NCBI RefSeq assembly: GCF_025024155.1
Contig: NW_026251783.1
Location: forward strand, 1 to 64,000
DNA length: 64,000 bases
Source: Gamsiella multidivaricata
Lineage: Eukaryota > Mortierellomycota > Mortierellomycetes > Mortierellales > Mortierellaceae
Direction of reading: 5' to 3'
Shown piece by piece: positions 35,636-46,981 of the stretch. Position 1 is the first letter of the stretch. Each line of letters begins with the position of its first letter. A program made the translations under genes and the position numbers. The notes under the pieces are model-generated. The model was given only the letters and a program-made list of their open reading frames with translations, did no database searches and had not been told where the DNA came from.

Positions 35636-36358
35636 GAGCCCATCATTATCATCACCATCACCATCATCCTCATCATCGTCGTCGTCGCTTTCTTTTTCTT
35701 CATTTCCTCTCCCTCGGTTCCTTTTTTTTCTTCTTTTCTTTACTTTTCTTTACTTTCACTCTCTCTTCAATCTCATTCCTGGCATTGGCATAGAAACAAA
35801 ACAAAAACAAATCGTTCGATTTGTATTGTACAATAAATAAATAATTCAATGATGAACACCAAAAAAAAACTCCCTTCCTCTCCCCCCAAGCAACAACAAC
35901 CTCGGTCGGATATAGCGTTTGTTAATATTGGTCACAAAAGACGGTTAGTGAAGAGACGAAACTCAAAAAAGACAACGAGTACTCCCAAGGCCAAAAAAAA
36001 AAAAAAAAAAAGCTCGCCAAAAAAAAGAAAAGCTCATTTAGAACAGATATGGATTTGGCAAAAGAGTGCTGTGAATGTATTTGGTCTATGATGCTGCAAA
36101 TATGAATACAATTGAAGACTAATAATGAAGGGGGAATAATAATAAAATGCAAAAAATGAAACAAATGTGGGATGTTGGATGTGGGATGCGGATGTGAGTA
36201 TGGGGGGGGGGGGGGGGAGATAGGGGAATTGAGAAAACCGCAAAATAAAAAGGTATCTATCTATCTATCTATCAACAAAAGTAAACGGCTTCCCTCCACA
36301 AGAAAAGTAACCGATGGAGACGGATCTTTGTTCTACGTTACGCGCTCTCCCCTCCTCC
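35636..36358. other. Convergent 3' flanks of NOP53 and elongation factor 3
   Basis: AT-rich gap with a CATCAT/CATCGT triplet run just after the NOP53 stop, T-rich and A-rich runs, a G16 run (36,202-36,217) and a short CTAT tandem at about 36,255-36,272. No gene. Confidence 0.55.
36202..36217. repeat. Homopolymer G16
   Basis: Sixteen G on the plus strand in the 3' flank of the elongation factor 3 gene. Confidence 0.9.
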
Positions 36359-39300
36359 TTAGTCAGAGTCCGTGTCCGCAGGCTTGGGAGTACCCTTGTC
36401 CGAGGCGAGCCACTCCAAATGACGGAGACGACGACGAACCTCCTGGGCCTTGACATCGTTTCTCGACTTCTTCTTCTTCTTGTTGACCACCACAATCGGC
36501 TTCTCCGCATCCTCGAAATTGCTCTCCTGCACAGCGGTCTTTCCGTGGATGGTCAAGCGACCGGCGTTGACCGACCAGGTCTCGGGGCAGAGCGCGCCCA
36601 AGAACTCTTCATTATGGGAAATCATAATCACGGATCCTCCCCAGTTGCGGATCGCAACCGCTAAACCTCCAAGAGACTCACGATCCAAGTAATTGGTAGG
36701 CTCGTCCAAAACCAACATATGAGGGTTGTTCCACATCGCGGCCGCAATCACCACCTTGACCTTCTGGCCTCCAGACAATCCGCTGATCATGTTGTGATCC
36801 GCAATATCTCCGTCCAAGCCAACGTCCTCCAGATGCTTACGGATCGACGCCGGCGACAGCTCACGGTATCCGAGTCCCTCTCTCGAGGCCTCACGGTCAT
36901 CGAATTGACGGATGAGCTTATCGAATCCGAGCTCGAGCAACTTCTCGCGGGGCATCCAGGTGTTGAACTTGTGGACGTGGTTCTTCCACTTGATCTCGTA
37001 CTGGTACGACTTCTTCAGCTTCTGACGACCCATAATCTGTTCCACCTGACGCTTGCTGCCATCGTTTCCAATGACCCAGGTCTCCATCTGCGCCGCCTCC
37101 TCGGGCGTCATCGCCACCGTGGGCTTCTCCAGCACCTCACGATCCGCACCTCCCTGGTAACGCCATTGGATGTAGGCGTTGGGGGTCTTTTCCAAATGTT
37201 GCTCCAAATGGTGGAACGCGTGCTGGGCGACATATCCGATACGGAGGTTAGGGTGCTTCCAGACGGTACCCTCCTGAGCCTGGGCCTCTCCGGTCAAGAG
37301 CTTGATCATGGTCGACTTTCCGGCACCGTTGGGTCCGATGACACCGACGCGGGATGAGAGCGAGAGCTGGATAGAGACCTTGTGCAGCGAGGGCTTGGAG
37401 GCTCCGGGGTAGGTGTAGGTGCAGTCTGTCATCTTCATGATCGCCTTCGTGCCGGACTTGACACCGACCAAGAACGAGGGCTTGGGGAACTCAAACTTGA
37501 CGGTCGTGGCAGCCAAGGTGTAGTAGGACTTGGCCTCGGGCTTGACCTTGACGAATTCAGAGAGGTTACCCTTGTACATCTTCAGCTTCTTGCGCTCGTA
37601 ATGCAAAATGTTGGTGCAGACATTGTCGAGGAATCCAGAGTCGTGAGAGACGATGATCGAGGTGACATTGGTCTGGCTGATCAGGTAATCCTCCAACCAC
37701 TTGATGTTGGCCACATCCAAGTGATTGGTGGGTTCGTCCAGCAAGAGGATATCGGCGTTCATCAACATTGCACGGGCCAATTCCAGCTTCATCTTCCAGC
37801 CTCCAGACAGGGACGAAACCGTGTTCTTCTGCATCTCCTCAGTGAATCCGACGGTCAACAATGCGCTGACGACATCCTGACGGGCAGTGCTGGCGAGCTT
37901 CACATCCGAGGCAACAAAGTCGACAATGGCCATCTCTCCCTGGTCTCCCTGAAGCGAGTGCTCCACAAAGACGGTGCGGAGGACATCGGACGAGGGGAAG
38001 CCGTCCAGCTTGCCGAGCGAGATGGCTCGCATGAGGGTCGACTTTCCAGCTCCGTTGGGGCCGCAGAGACCATAACGGCGACCACGGTGCAGCTTCAGCT
38101 TGGTGTGGTTCAGCAACATCATTCCTCCGTAGGCGAGCGAAAAATCAATGTTGCACAGCTCCTCGCCCTCGTCCGTCTCCTCCACGCTCTTGTCGCCGTT
38201 CAGCTTGCGGTCCAGTTCGACATAGTGCTCCACGACAGTGTTGACAACAGCGTTGGCGTCCGCGAGGGGCATGAAGGCGGTGAGGAAAGGTGCAAGGATT
38301 GAAACCCATCCACGGGGCGACAGGTTGTCCTCCTTGATCAGGACGATGGTCAAGAGAGAGATGTGGGCCTTGACGACATCAAAGAATGTAGGGAAGAATC
38401 CAAACTTGCTCACAGCCTTGTTGACAACGTTGCGGGCCTCGGTCTCGGAGGGAACAATCGAGTCGGTCTGGGCAGCAGGGTCGACCTTGGTGGCTCCTCC
38501 GGCCTTGATCAAGGTGTTCTTGGCAGCAGTGGCCAAGGCACGAATCTCGGGAACGGCAGCGATATCGATGATGCGCTCGAGACCGGGCAAGAGGTCGGGA
38601 AGGAACTGACCGGCCTCGGCAGGGTCCTTGACCAGCTTACAGAGGTTGTCGACAATGATGGTGGTCTGACGCTGGATATGGGACGAGCGCTCGTTCATGG
38701 CGCGGACCAAGAGAGGGACCATGATGGCGAGAGCGGGGCCGTTCATGTCGGCGACAAAGGTGGTGGCGGACAGCTTCTCCATGACCATGGGGACCTTCTC
38801 GGGGTGGGCCATGCACTCGCAAAGGTCCTTGAGGTGGCGAGCGATATCGGGGTTTCCACCGACGTTGCAGACACGGAGCATGGTCTTCATGGCCTGATCT
38901 GCGACCTATTATTACATTGTTACATTGCCGTGCATACATATGATTAGTAAAAATCTTCTTATCTCAAATACGAACAAGAATCCAAAGTCAGCTGCAGACA
39001 GCTGCCTGTGGCGAGGAGGGCAAAAGTAAAAAAGACCGAAAGACTGAAAGTGAGGGGCTATTTTTTTTTTTCTTCTTCTTTTTCTTCTTCTTCTGCAGTG
39101 TATCGTCGCTATCTCATTCAATCATTCAAGGGGAGGGAATCGGCCACCGACAGCTGTAACCAGAGGGCGCAGATTACGGGCAATAAAAGTAAAAAGCGCA
39201 GGCAGTGCCGGTTTCTTCCAATTGAATTGCCCGACACTTCACATGGGTGTGTAACACCACAATAACAGGGCCACACCAGAAATTATACAAACCATAACAA

Positions 39301-39977
39301 AAAGAAAAAAAAAAAGATACAGGTACAGGGGGACAAACAGATCTGCAGCACCAAAATAGAAGTGATATCAAATACAAGTCATTCATTCTTCTTACCTCCT
39401 GCTTAGTGTCCGACATGCAGTCCTTGACGATAGGGATAATCTCGGGCAGGGTAATGCCGACCTGGATGGGCGAGGCATTCGACAGATCCGCCAGCAGCTG
39501 CAGCGCACCGACCTTGGTCTGCCACTTCTTTCCAGGTCCGCCAATGCTCTGGAAGAGGATCGGCAGAGCGATGGCAGCAGACTGTGAGGGCATGTTGGCC
39601 ATGATGGCCATGGCAGCTCTTGAGGCCGCATCCTGGACGACGGGGCCCTTATCGGCATAGAGATCGAGGATCAGGGGCAGGAGAGGGATGAGGAAGGGCT
39701 CGGAGGGACGGCCGAGGACGTCAGCGAGGGCGCAGATACCGATGAGGGCACCCTCACGAGCGAGACCGGACTTTTTATTCTTGGCCTCGGACTCGAGGTT
39801 GAGGAGGATGTTGCTGGTCTTGAGGGAGATGAGGCCGTCGTTGTTGACGGCGGCGGCCATCTCACGGGCGATGGTGTCGCACTCTTCGGAGGTGGGGGCG
39901 GTGTAGAGCTGGGCGAGCATCTTGGAGAGCTCGTTCACGTCGGCGGAGGGGGCCGTTTGCATCTCGAGCGAAGGCAT
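36359..39977 (-). CDS. TEF3: Translation elongation factor 3 (ABC-F ATPase)
   Basis: Two exons, 39396-39977 and 36359-38905, join in phase 0 to 1,042 aa, almost exactly the yeast length. eEF3 is needed in fungi at every elongation cycle to release deacylated tRNA from the ribosomal E site. The N-terminal HEAT repeats occupy about residues 1-330. The first ABC domain has Walker A GPNGAGKST (about 475), signature LSGGWKMK and Walker B LLLDEPTNHLD. The second has another GPNGAGKST (about 720), a chromodomain-like insert (about 800-870), LSGGQKVKVV and LVLDEPTNYLD. The basic/acidic C-terminal tail is short. The gene is GC-rich at third positions and its 5' leader is very CT-rich, as expected of a highly expressed gene. 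The 490-base intron lies within the HEAT region. Confidence 0.97.
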
Positions 39978-40936
39978 TATATGAGGTGAGGATATGGGCA
40001 GAGAGGGGGGGGGGGAGGATGAGTGGGGAGGGCTGGTCTGTCTTGAGGAGTGACCAGGGAGAGAGGGCGATAAAGAGAGAAAAGAGGGATGGATATCTAG
40101 CGAGAGTGAGTGGAGTGGAGAGTACAGAGAGTGGAGAGAGTGAAGAGAGGGAGGGGAGTGCGGGCGATAGTGGGCAATGGAGATGGGAGGAGAGGAGGGG
40201 GGAGAGGGGTGAAGGAGGAAAGGGAGAGAGAGAGAGGCAGGAAAGAGACTGAGGATCGCTATAAGAAACACACGGCTGAGATTCAACTTTGAAGAAGAGA
40301 GAAAAAAAAAAACCGCTGTTTACTCTTCAATGACGATTGGGACTGTCCTTTTCTTCTTTTGCACTTTTCACTCCCAGCGGGGACTGAAACGGGCGCGCAC
40401 CACTGCAGGCGGTCCCATCATCCATCTCCATGTACAGTACAGAATCTGCAGCGGACATGTGTCTGTCTGTGTGGTGTACAAGTAGTCTAGTGTAGTTGCT
40501 GCATAAGCCTACATAGCCTACGGTCTACATAGTCTACATACACGCAGTGTGTGTGCAGCCTACTGTAGCCCGTCCTTGGATGGCTGCAGTCGATTGCATA
40601 TGCCAATGGCCACTGCCACATATGATGGAGGAACAGGAGATACGGATTCAGGAACAGCACACCAAGGGCGCACGGACTGCTGCACTCAACAAATTGCACA
40701 CAAGCACGCGCGGAAAAGGAGAGGGAGGAAGATAGGATATGTGAACATGCAGGGACACACATCCTCGCTCGCTTCATTACACACCCATTACCCACTCGCA
40801 CTCGCCCTCACACCCGCACCTGCACTTGCACTCACACCCGCACTAGCATCGTATAAAAACGAACCCCCTCCCCTCCCCTCCCCTCCCCTCTCCTTAACAT
40901 CCGCCGCACAGTTCCCCTCTAAAAAGACCCTGCCTC
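39978..40936. promoter_or_regulatory. Divergent region between elongation factor 3 and glycogenin
   Basis: Both genes start outward from this 959-base gap. The 280 bases next to the elongation factor start are almost pure purine on the plus strand (CT-rich in sense direction), and a CCAAT pentamer in the sense direction lies at 40,336-40,340. On the glycogenin side a CCCTC pentamer array ends about 45 bases before the ATG. Confidence 0.5.
40866..40891 (+). repeat. (CCCTC)n pentamer array before glycogenin
   Basis: About five tandem CCCTC units just upstream of the glycogenin ATG, mirroring the TCCTC array before acyl-CoA dehydrogenase. Confidence 0.9.
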
Positions 40937-43900
40937 ATGCCCTCCCTCCAAATGGAGGCATACATCACCCTCCTCACAAGCAACTCCTATGCCAGCGGTG
41001 CCCTCGTCCTCGCCCACTCCCTCCGCGCTACAAACACCTCAAAGCACCTTGCGGTCCTCGTCACCACCTCCGTCTCTCGCCCCATCCGCGACCGACTCGC
41101 CGCCGTCTTTGACGCGCTCATCGAAATCGGCGAAATCAACTCCCATGCTACCAAAAACCTCCAGCTCCTTGGCAGGCCCGAACTCGGCGTCACCCTGACC
41201 AAGATCCATGTCTTCAACCAGACCCAGTATTCCAAGGTCGTCTTCCTCGACGCAGACACCCTCGTCCTTAAGAATCTCGATCATCTCTTCGACACGGCCG
41301 CCAATGGGTCCATCGAGGATCAGGACCGCAACAAGAGGTTTGCGGCTGCGCCCGATGCTGGCTGGCCCGATTGTTTCAACTCTGGTGTCTTTGTCTGCCG
41401 CCCCTCTTACAAGGACTACACTGGCTTAATCGAGATGGCAGGCCAGCAAGGCACATTCGATGGTGAATATTCTCCCCCTGTGTCCATTAAACGACGTCAA
41501 TGCCTAATCTATTTCTTGTATCAAAAAAGATTAACCACCGGTTTTTTTTTTCATGGCCATTGAATCAAATAGGGGGCGACCAAGGTCTACTCAACAGCTA
41601 CTTTAGCGGATGGTCTACAGGAGATTCCAGCAATCGACTTCCCTTCCTGTACAACACCACGCCCACCTCTGTTTACAGGTAACGTCTTCTTTGAGCTGTC
41701 ATTCAAGCGTAGGGAGTGCGCAACGACTTTAACCCTGAGGAAAAAGACATCGACGATTACCCTAATGTTTGGATTTTGACGGCGTGTGCCTGAACGCCAA
41801 TTTTTTTGTGTTTACACTTTGTGCTTTGATGAAGCAAGGAAGGAGTTTATGTTTACTAACCTCATTTTTCCCAACCTTTGACCGCGATACCTGCTACGTT
41901 AAAACTACAGCTACGCTCCTGCATTCCAACAGTACGGGGACAAGCTGGCCATTGTCCATTTCATCGGGTCTTTCAAGCCCTGGCAGTGGCTCCGCTTCGC
42001 AGACGGAACCGTGTTTCCTCGGAATACGTCATCTACGGATTCGATTACCCTTGTGCAGAAATGGTGGGGTGTCTTCGATCACTATGTTGGCGGCAAGGTA
42101 AAAAAAAAAAACGGCTGGTACTTTACATCACCTTTTTTCTTTTTTTTGGTGGTCGGGGAGCGCTTTTTGATGGTACTGACCATTTAGCATTTTTTTTTCA
42201 TTACACTATATAGCCTTCGGATATTCATGAGGTCTCACACGGCTACGACCTGCCTCCGCAGAGTCAGTGGGATAACGTTGGCTTGGATGGTCAGTCTAAA
42301 AAGCCCGAGTCAGAGAAAAAGCTCCATTACGACGGATGGTTCCAGCCATATGAGCAGCAACAACCCAAACTGGCTCCCGCTGGGAACCATTTTCAGAACC
42401 ATCAGGAACATAATGGATCGCTTCAACACGAGACTGCTGAAAAGAAGAACCAGCAGCAGCATGAGAAGGAACAGGAGCGTCAGGGATCAACACACGAGGC
42501 CCGGTATTCGCATAACCCACACCATCTCACTGACTACCACTACCAGCCGGAACTCGAGTCCGAAACTGCGCCCCATCATCGGTATCATCACAACCGACAT
42601 GATAGCGGGTTCGGCGTCCCTGCGGGCTATCAAAACGCGTGGGATCTCGATGAAGATCCTCGAATGCTGCATCCGCCCTTGTACTACGAAAAAGCGATCG
42701 ACATTGAGGAATCCAATTTCCCAGAGGCAACTTCTTCCTTTCCCTCCGGAAAGGGTCGCCCCGTCTTTCCCTGGGAGCACGACCATTCTTCCACAGCGAG
42801 GATTAGGAGCCGCAATTCTTTTACCGACAGTAGCACCGGTACGAGAACACCTTCGAGAGTATACTACAACTACACAGCCAGCGCACAGGAGCGACAGGAA
42901 TACTTTGAATGGGAAGCAGCGAGACAGCTCGCGTATGAAAAGTTCATGCGGGAACAGCATCGCATGCAGTTCGACGCTCAATACGAGCGCGATAGGATCA
43001 TAGCAGAGGCTCAAGCTCGGGTACAGGACCACAAGGCCATGGAGAACATCAGATTGGTCAACGCCTGGGATGTCGACCTAGGCGTCCAGATTTCGATCCT
43101 GCAGCGGAGCGAACGATCGAAACCGTCCCGACCTGGCACAAGGAACCCGAGTCGTAGGAACAGTGTGGTACTCGCGAGGGGTAAGCAACTGCAGGAACAG
43201 TACGAAGCAGAGCTGGTGCAGCAACAACGCGAGGAGGAGGTCCGATGGCATAGGGAGCAGGGAGAGGCGCGACTCAAAGAGGAGGAGGAACGGATCGAAA
43301 AGTTGAAACAGCAGACCTTGAGTCGTTCAAGAAGAGTGACGGCCACAGTAGCAGAGTCGGGATATGTGTTCAGGAACGCTTGGGACCCACCAGAGGTGAC
43401 TCTGCACAAGAAAAAGATCAGCATCCAGGATGAAGAAGTGGCCCTGGCCCTGCCTCTTCGTCAGCATCGACAACGTCTCTCGATCGGGGCCCAGGACACA
43501 AGCGGATCGGATGTCACGGCAATAGCCCTGGATGGGTCTAGTGCTGTTGATATGAATGGATCAGAATCGACCCAAGAGAGGCGCATCAATGTGCGCTCGT
43601 CAGTGGCCGTCAAGGACCACCAAGTCAGGGCCACGTCGTCGTCATCCTCCCAAAGAATGACACTTTCGGGGTCTCATCGCATCAGCACCACTGTTACTTC
43701 CACCACCACCCACAGAAGATTCAAGAACGGGGTCGAGGTCGAGTCCACGACTAACAGCGGCTCCACTACTGGAGAAATCATGTCCGAAACCCCTGCTGGA
43801 ATGCACTCTCTACCTTTCTTTGCGCACGGCCATCAGTCCATGTCCCAGAGCACAGTTCAGGAACCAAGCCGTCTAGTAATCGGGTTCCACACACACACTG

Positions 43901-44596
43901 GTCCAGCTCCAGCTTCAAATCCAGAGGGAGGATACCAGAGCGCACTATCCTCGTCTGAGGACACCCAGCCCGACAATGGCAAGGACCCCAAGAACAAAGG
44001 TGGTGCTGGTCCATTGTCCGTTGATATCCGAGCCGCTACCAGTACCTGGGACATCATCGAGACACCAACGGGAACCGATTATGAATTCTCTGAAGAGAGA
44101 TACACCCACGCCGCACTACCCCTCGGATCCCCTTACATGCCTTCGACACCCTTGGTCTCAATGGCCACTCATCGTTACGGTGTAGGAATGGCTTCTGGAT
44201 CCTTGAGCAGGCCCGGAAGCCAACCGACCACGCCTGGGTCCTCAAACTCATCACAACGGCTACCTAGTCCACACAGGGATACGACGCATTTTAGGGATGT
44301 GGGGGAGACTAGTCCTCAATCGCGAGCAACAGCTGCATCGTATGGTTATCAGCAGCAGCAGCAGAGACAGTCGCATCGGGGGAGTCATGCAGAGGACGGG
44401 TTTTCGAATTACAAGGTCGAGTGGAATTGGAAGGAGCTCACGGGTAAGAAGCCGAGAGACTGGAGCTCGGAGGAAGGTCAAGAGCGGTATGACCCTTATA
44501 GCGCAGTAAGTCCGAGAGGAGGTTTTGTTGTTTTTGTTGTATTTTATTTACAACAACTATGGATAGCTGGTGGGCAGTATTGTTACTAATATGCGG

Positions 44597-44627
<31 letters not shown>

Positions 44628-44924
44628 TTGAAAAAAACAATCCAGCTCTCGAACCATGGATCGTCTGCTGGTTCGGACGACGACGAGCTACAAGATAATA
44701 CAGATCTGCCGATGGACGACGAAGACTCGGACGAGGAGGAAGTAACTCTCCAGGACCGTGGGGTGGTGCATGTGAGAAAAGAAGTGTCGTTGTCGTCATT
44801 GTCGATCGGAGAGGCTTCGGAATTCGCACAAGAGTCGGGTTTCGTGATCCGGGGAGGCAAGATCGCAAGGAGGAGGAGTAGTGCTGCCATGGACCTGCGT
44901 GAATTGAACATAGTAAGGAGCTAA
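40937..44924 (+). CDS. Glycogenin (GT8 glycosyltransferase) with very long C-terminal extension
   Basis: Five exons, 40937-41462, 41573-41678, 41911-42097, 42214-44505 and 44646-44924, keep frame and give 1,129 aa. Glycogenin starts glycogen synthesis by glucosylating itself with UDP-glucose. The catalytic domain fills about residues 6-275: [19 protein letters not shown], the metal-binding DAD at 105-107 ([11 protein letters not shown]), [25 protein letters not shown], and the VYSYAPAF segment (209-216) that corresponds to the self-glucosylated tyrosine region, then [11 protein letters not shown]. The remaining about 850 residues are mostly disordered but contain short conserved-looking motifs: [22 protein letters not shown], and near the end [14 protein letters not shown], probably for binding glycogen synthase (inference). 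Animal glycogenin is about 330-350 aa. A second Met at residue 6 could also serve as start. Confidence 0.93.
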
Positions 44925-45263
44925 CGCGTAGGACTTGCTTGCGATTAAGGTTTTAGGCGCCCAAGGCCTCCAAAAAATAAAATATATAAAAAAAGGCTAA
45001 CCAATGTCAGGATTCACATATAACAAAAAGAATCGAGTGCAGTACAAATTTGTATAATTGTAGATATATTTGTATAGACAATTAGCCTCCTCGCTCAGTC
45101 TTTTAAAAAATCGTCGCTGTGCTCGATGTTGAGTTCGATCTTAAAGAAGCGTTTTGTGTAACCTGCCACTGAACTCGCAGGGGTCAAAATCATGTTTTTC
45201 TTTTGGCTCTCTCTACTCATTCCCACTCCCTCACCATCATCACTGCATCCATCATCTCCCCCA
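44925..45263. other. Gap between glycogenin and Myb/SANT-like gene
   Basis: AT-rich 339 bases on the same strand, holding the glycogenin 3' end and the next promoter. No recognised element. Confidence 0.5.
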
Positions 45264-46981
45264 ATGGCACAGCAAACTACAGCACAACCCACAGGCATCA
45301 CCGAGGAGGTCCATTCCAGTCCCCCTCCTTTTGCTCCTCGCGTTACTCCGCTTGTTTCTGTGGACGGTACAATAGAAGCAGCATCAAAATCAGACTCTGA
45401 ACTGGACAGTCCATTGAGCCATACGCGGATGCCATCTCAGCGCTATGCTCCTCAGAGTCAGCCAGTAGGTCGGGGGGTTTTCCGACTAGATAAACCAGGT
45501 CAACAGCAGCAGCCGCAGGAGCAACTACAACAACAGCGGCAGCAGCGGCATCAGTTACAGCACCAACAATACCAGCAGTACCAATACCAACAGCACCAGC
45601 ACCAGCGGCCGTCCACTCAGGACCTTCATCAGCACCATATCCAGGCAATTCTGCCTCAAGTAGATAATACTTTGAATCTCTCTCCGGCTCATCGCTTCTC
45701 GTCATAACCTGTCGCGCGTACTAAAATGCATTACTTGTGTAGTTCCGCGATAGCCCTGAGGAATCCTTTCATTCAATGCCAGCGAGAACACCCCATGGAC
45801 CGCGCCAAACGAACACTACCCTCACTAGCACTCAAACACCTCCTCCTTCGGGTCTTCAAGCACAGCCCATCCGGTCTTCCCTGCCTCCAACCGACACTCA
45901 TCTGCTATCCCCAGCCCCATCCACCATACCTTCCCCTGCTCAACCTTTGGCAACCAACGGCGCGTCATCCAGCTCCACAGTCGAGTCAAGGAATCAATCT
46001 CGAAAGACGTCTACGCTCACTCCATTAGACATGAAGAGTCGTTCGAGAGGATACGTCTTTACGATGAAACAGGAGACATATCTTGCCGAGTTGCTTGCAG
46101 ACCCTTATACTTGGTCTCTTTTGGACGGACCCGGCGATAAAAACAGTCGCTTCAAGCCCAAGACCGAGGTCCGCGGGTGTATCGCTGAGAAGATCAACTT
46201 CAAGTTCTCGACGGACGAGAAGCCGTTGAGCCTTGAAGCCTTCCAGATCAAGAACAAGGTCGAGACTATGAAGAGGGTCTGGAAGAGAGCCAACCTGCTC
46301 CTCAAGGAGACCGGCAACGGAGACTTGCCAGACAAGACGTTGAAGAACAAGATCCTCCAAACCTGTCATTTTTACTACATTACCGCAGAGGTGTGGTCTG
46401 CGTCGTTGTTCATGAACCCAAAGGAACCCTGCCAGCTTACCGGTACCGGCATCCCGACCCGAGAATTTCCCAACACAGGTGATGAGACGAGTGAAGAGGG
46501 CGACGAGCATGACGCCGTCGTTGGACAGCTGGGCATCATCGAGGAGCAACAGGGTACCAGCACTACAAAGAAACAGCACAGGTCAATACATCCAAGTAGG
46601 ACATTGAGGAAGCGTGGAACTGTCGGAACTCACTATGTGAGCATGCGAAAGGGCCTATCCGACGTAATCGAAACAAAGCGCGAGCTCAAACGTCGAAAGC
46701 TGGAGATGGAGGAAAAGGTGATCGAGAGCAATTGTCGACTTCAGGACGCGCAAATACGTTTCATGGAGATACAGGGTAAGAAGCTTCAGGCAGAGATACA
46801 GAGTACGGTGAAGCCTCAAGCGGAGATACAGAATGAAAATAGAATCGATGCAGAAATGGGGATAAGGTTGCTAGAGTTTGACCTTGAACGCGCCAGGATA
46901 CAGGTGGAGCTGGTGAGAGCACAAGCTGAACTTCTTCGACAAGAAACAGAACTGGAGCACGTCAAAAGGAAAAGTCCATAG
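45264..46981 (+). CDS. Gln-rich Myb/SANT-like putative DNA-binding protein
   Basis: Two exons, 45264-45659 and 45743-46981, join in phase 0 to 544 aa. The intron has donor GTAGAT, a TACTAAA branch-point-like sequence and acceptor TTGTGTAG, so the two open frames are one gene. The N-terminus is low-complexity with a Gln/His-rich block (about residues 77-122). A compact globular region at about 230-350 contains FTMKQETYLAELLADPYTW, EVRGCIAEKINFKF, IKNKVETMKRVWKRA and FYYITAEVWSASL, a helical arrangement like the Myb/SANT-like domains common in fungi and plants. A charged coiled coil fills about 430-544. The role is likely DNA binding but the domain call is by pattern only. An upstream in-frame ATG at 45192 is less likely because it would add a hydrophobic leader. 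Confidence 0.75.

Noticed and set aside
37382..38302. 306-codon plus-strand open frame
   Set aside because: Antisense to the strongly codon-biased elongation factor 3 gene, a common artefact of GC-rich third positions.
46025..46579. 184-codon minus-strand open frame
   Set aside because: Antisense to the globular part of the Myb/SANT-like gene, which has a better model.
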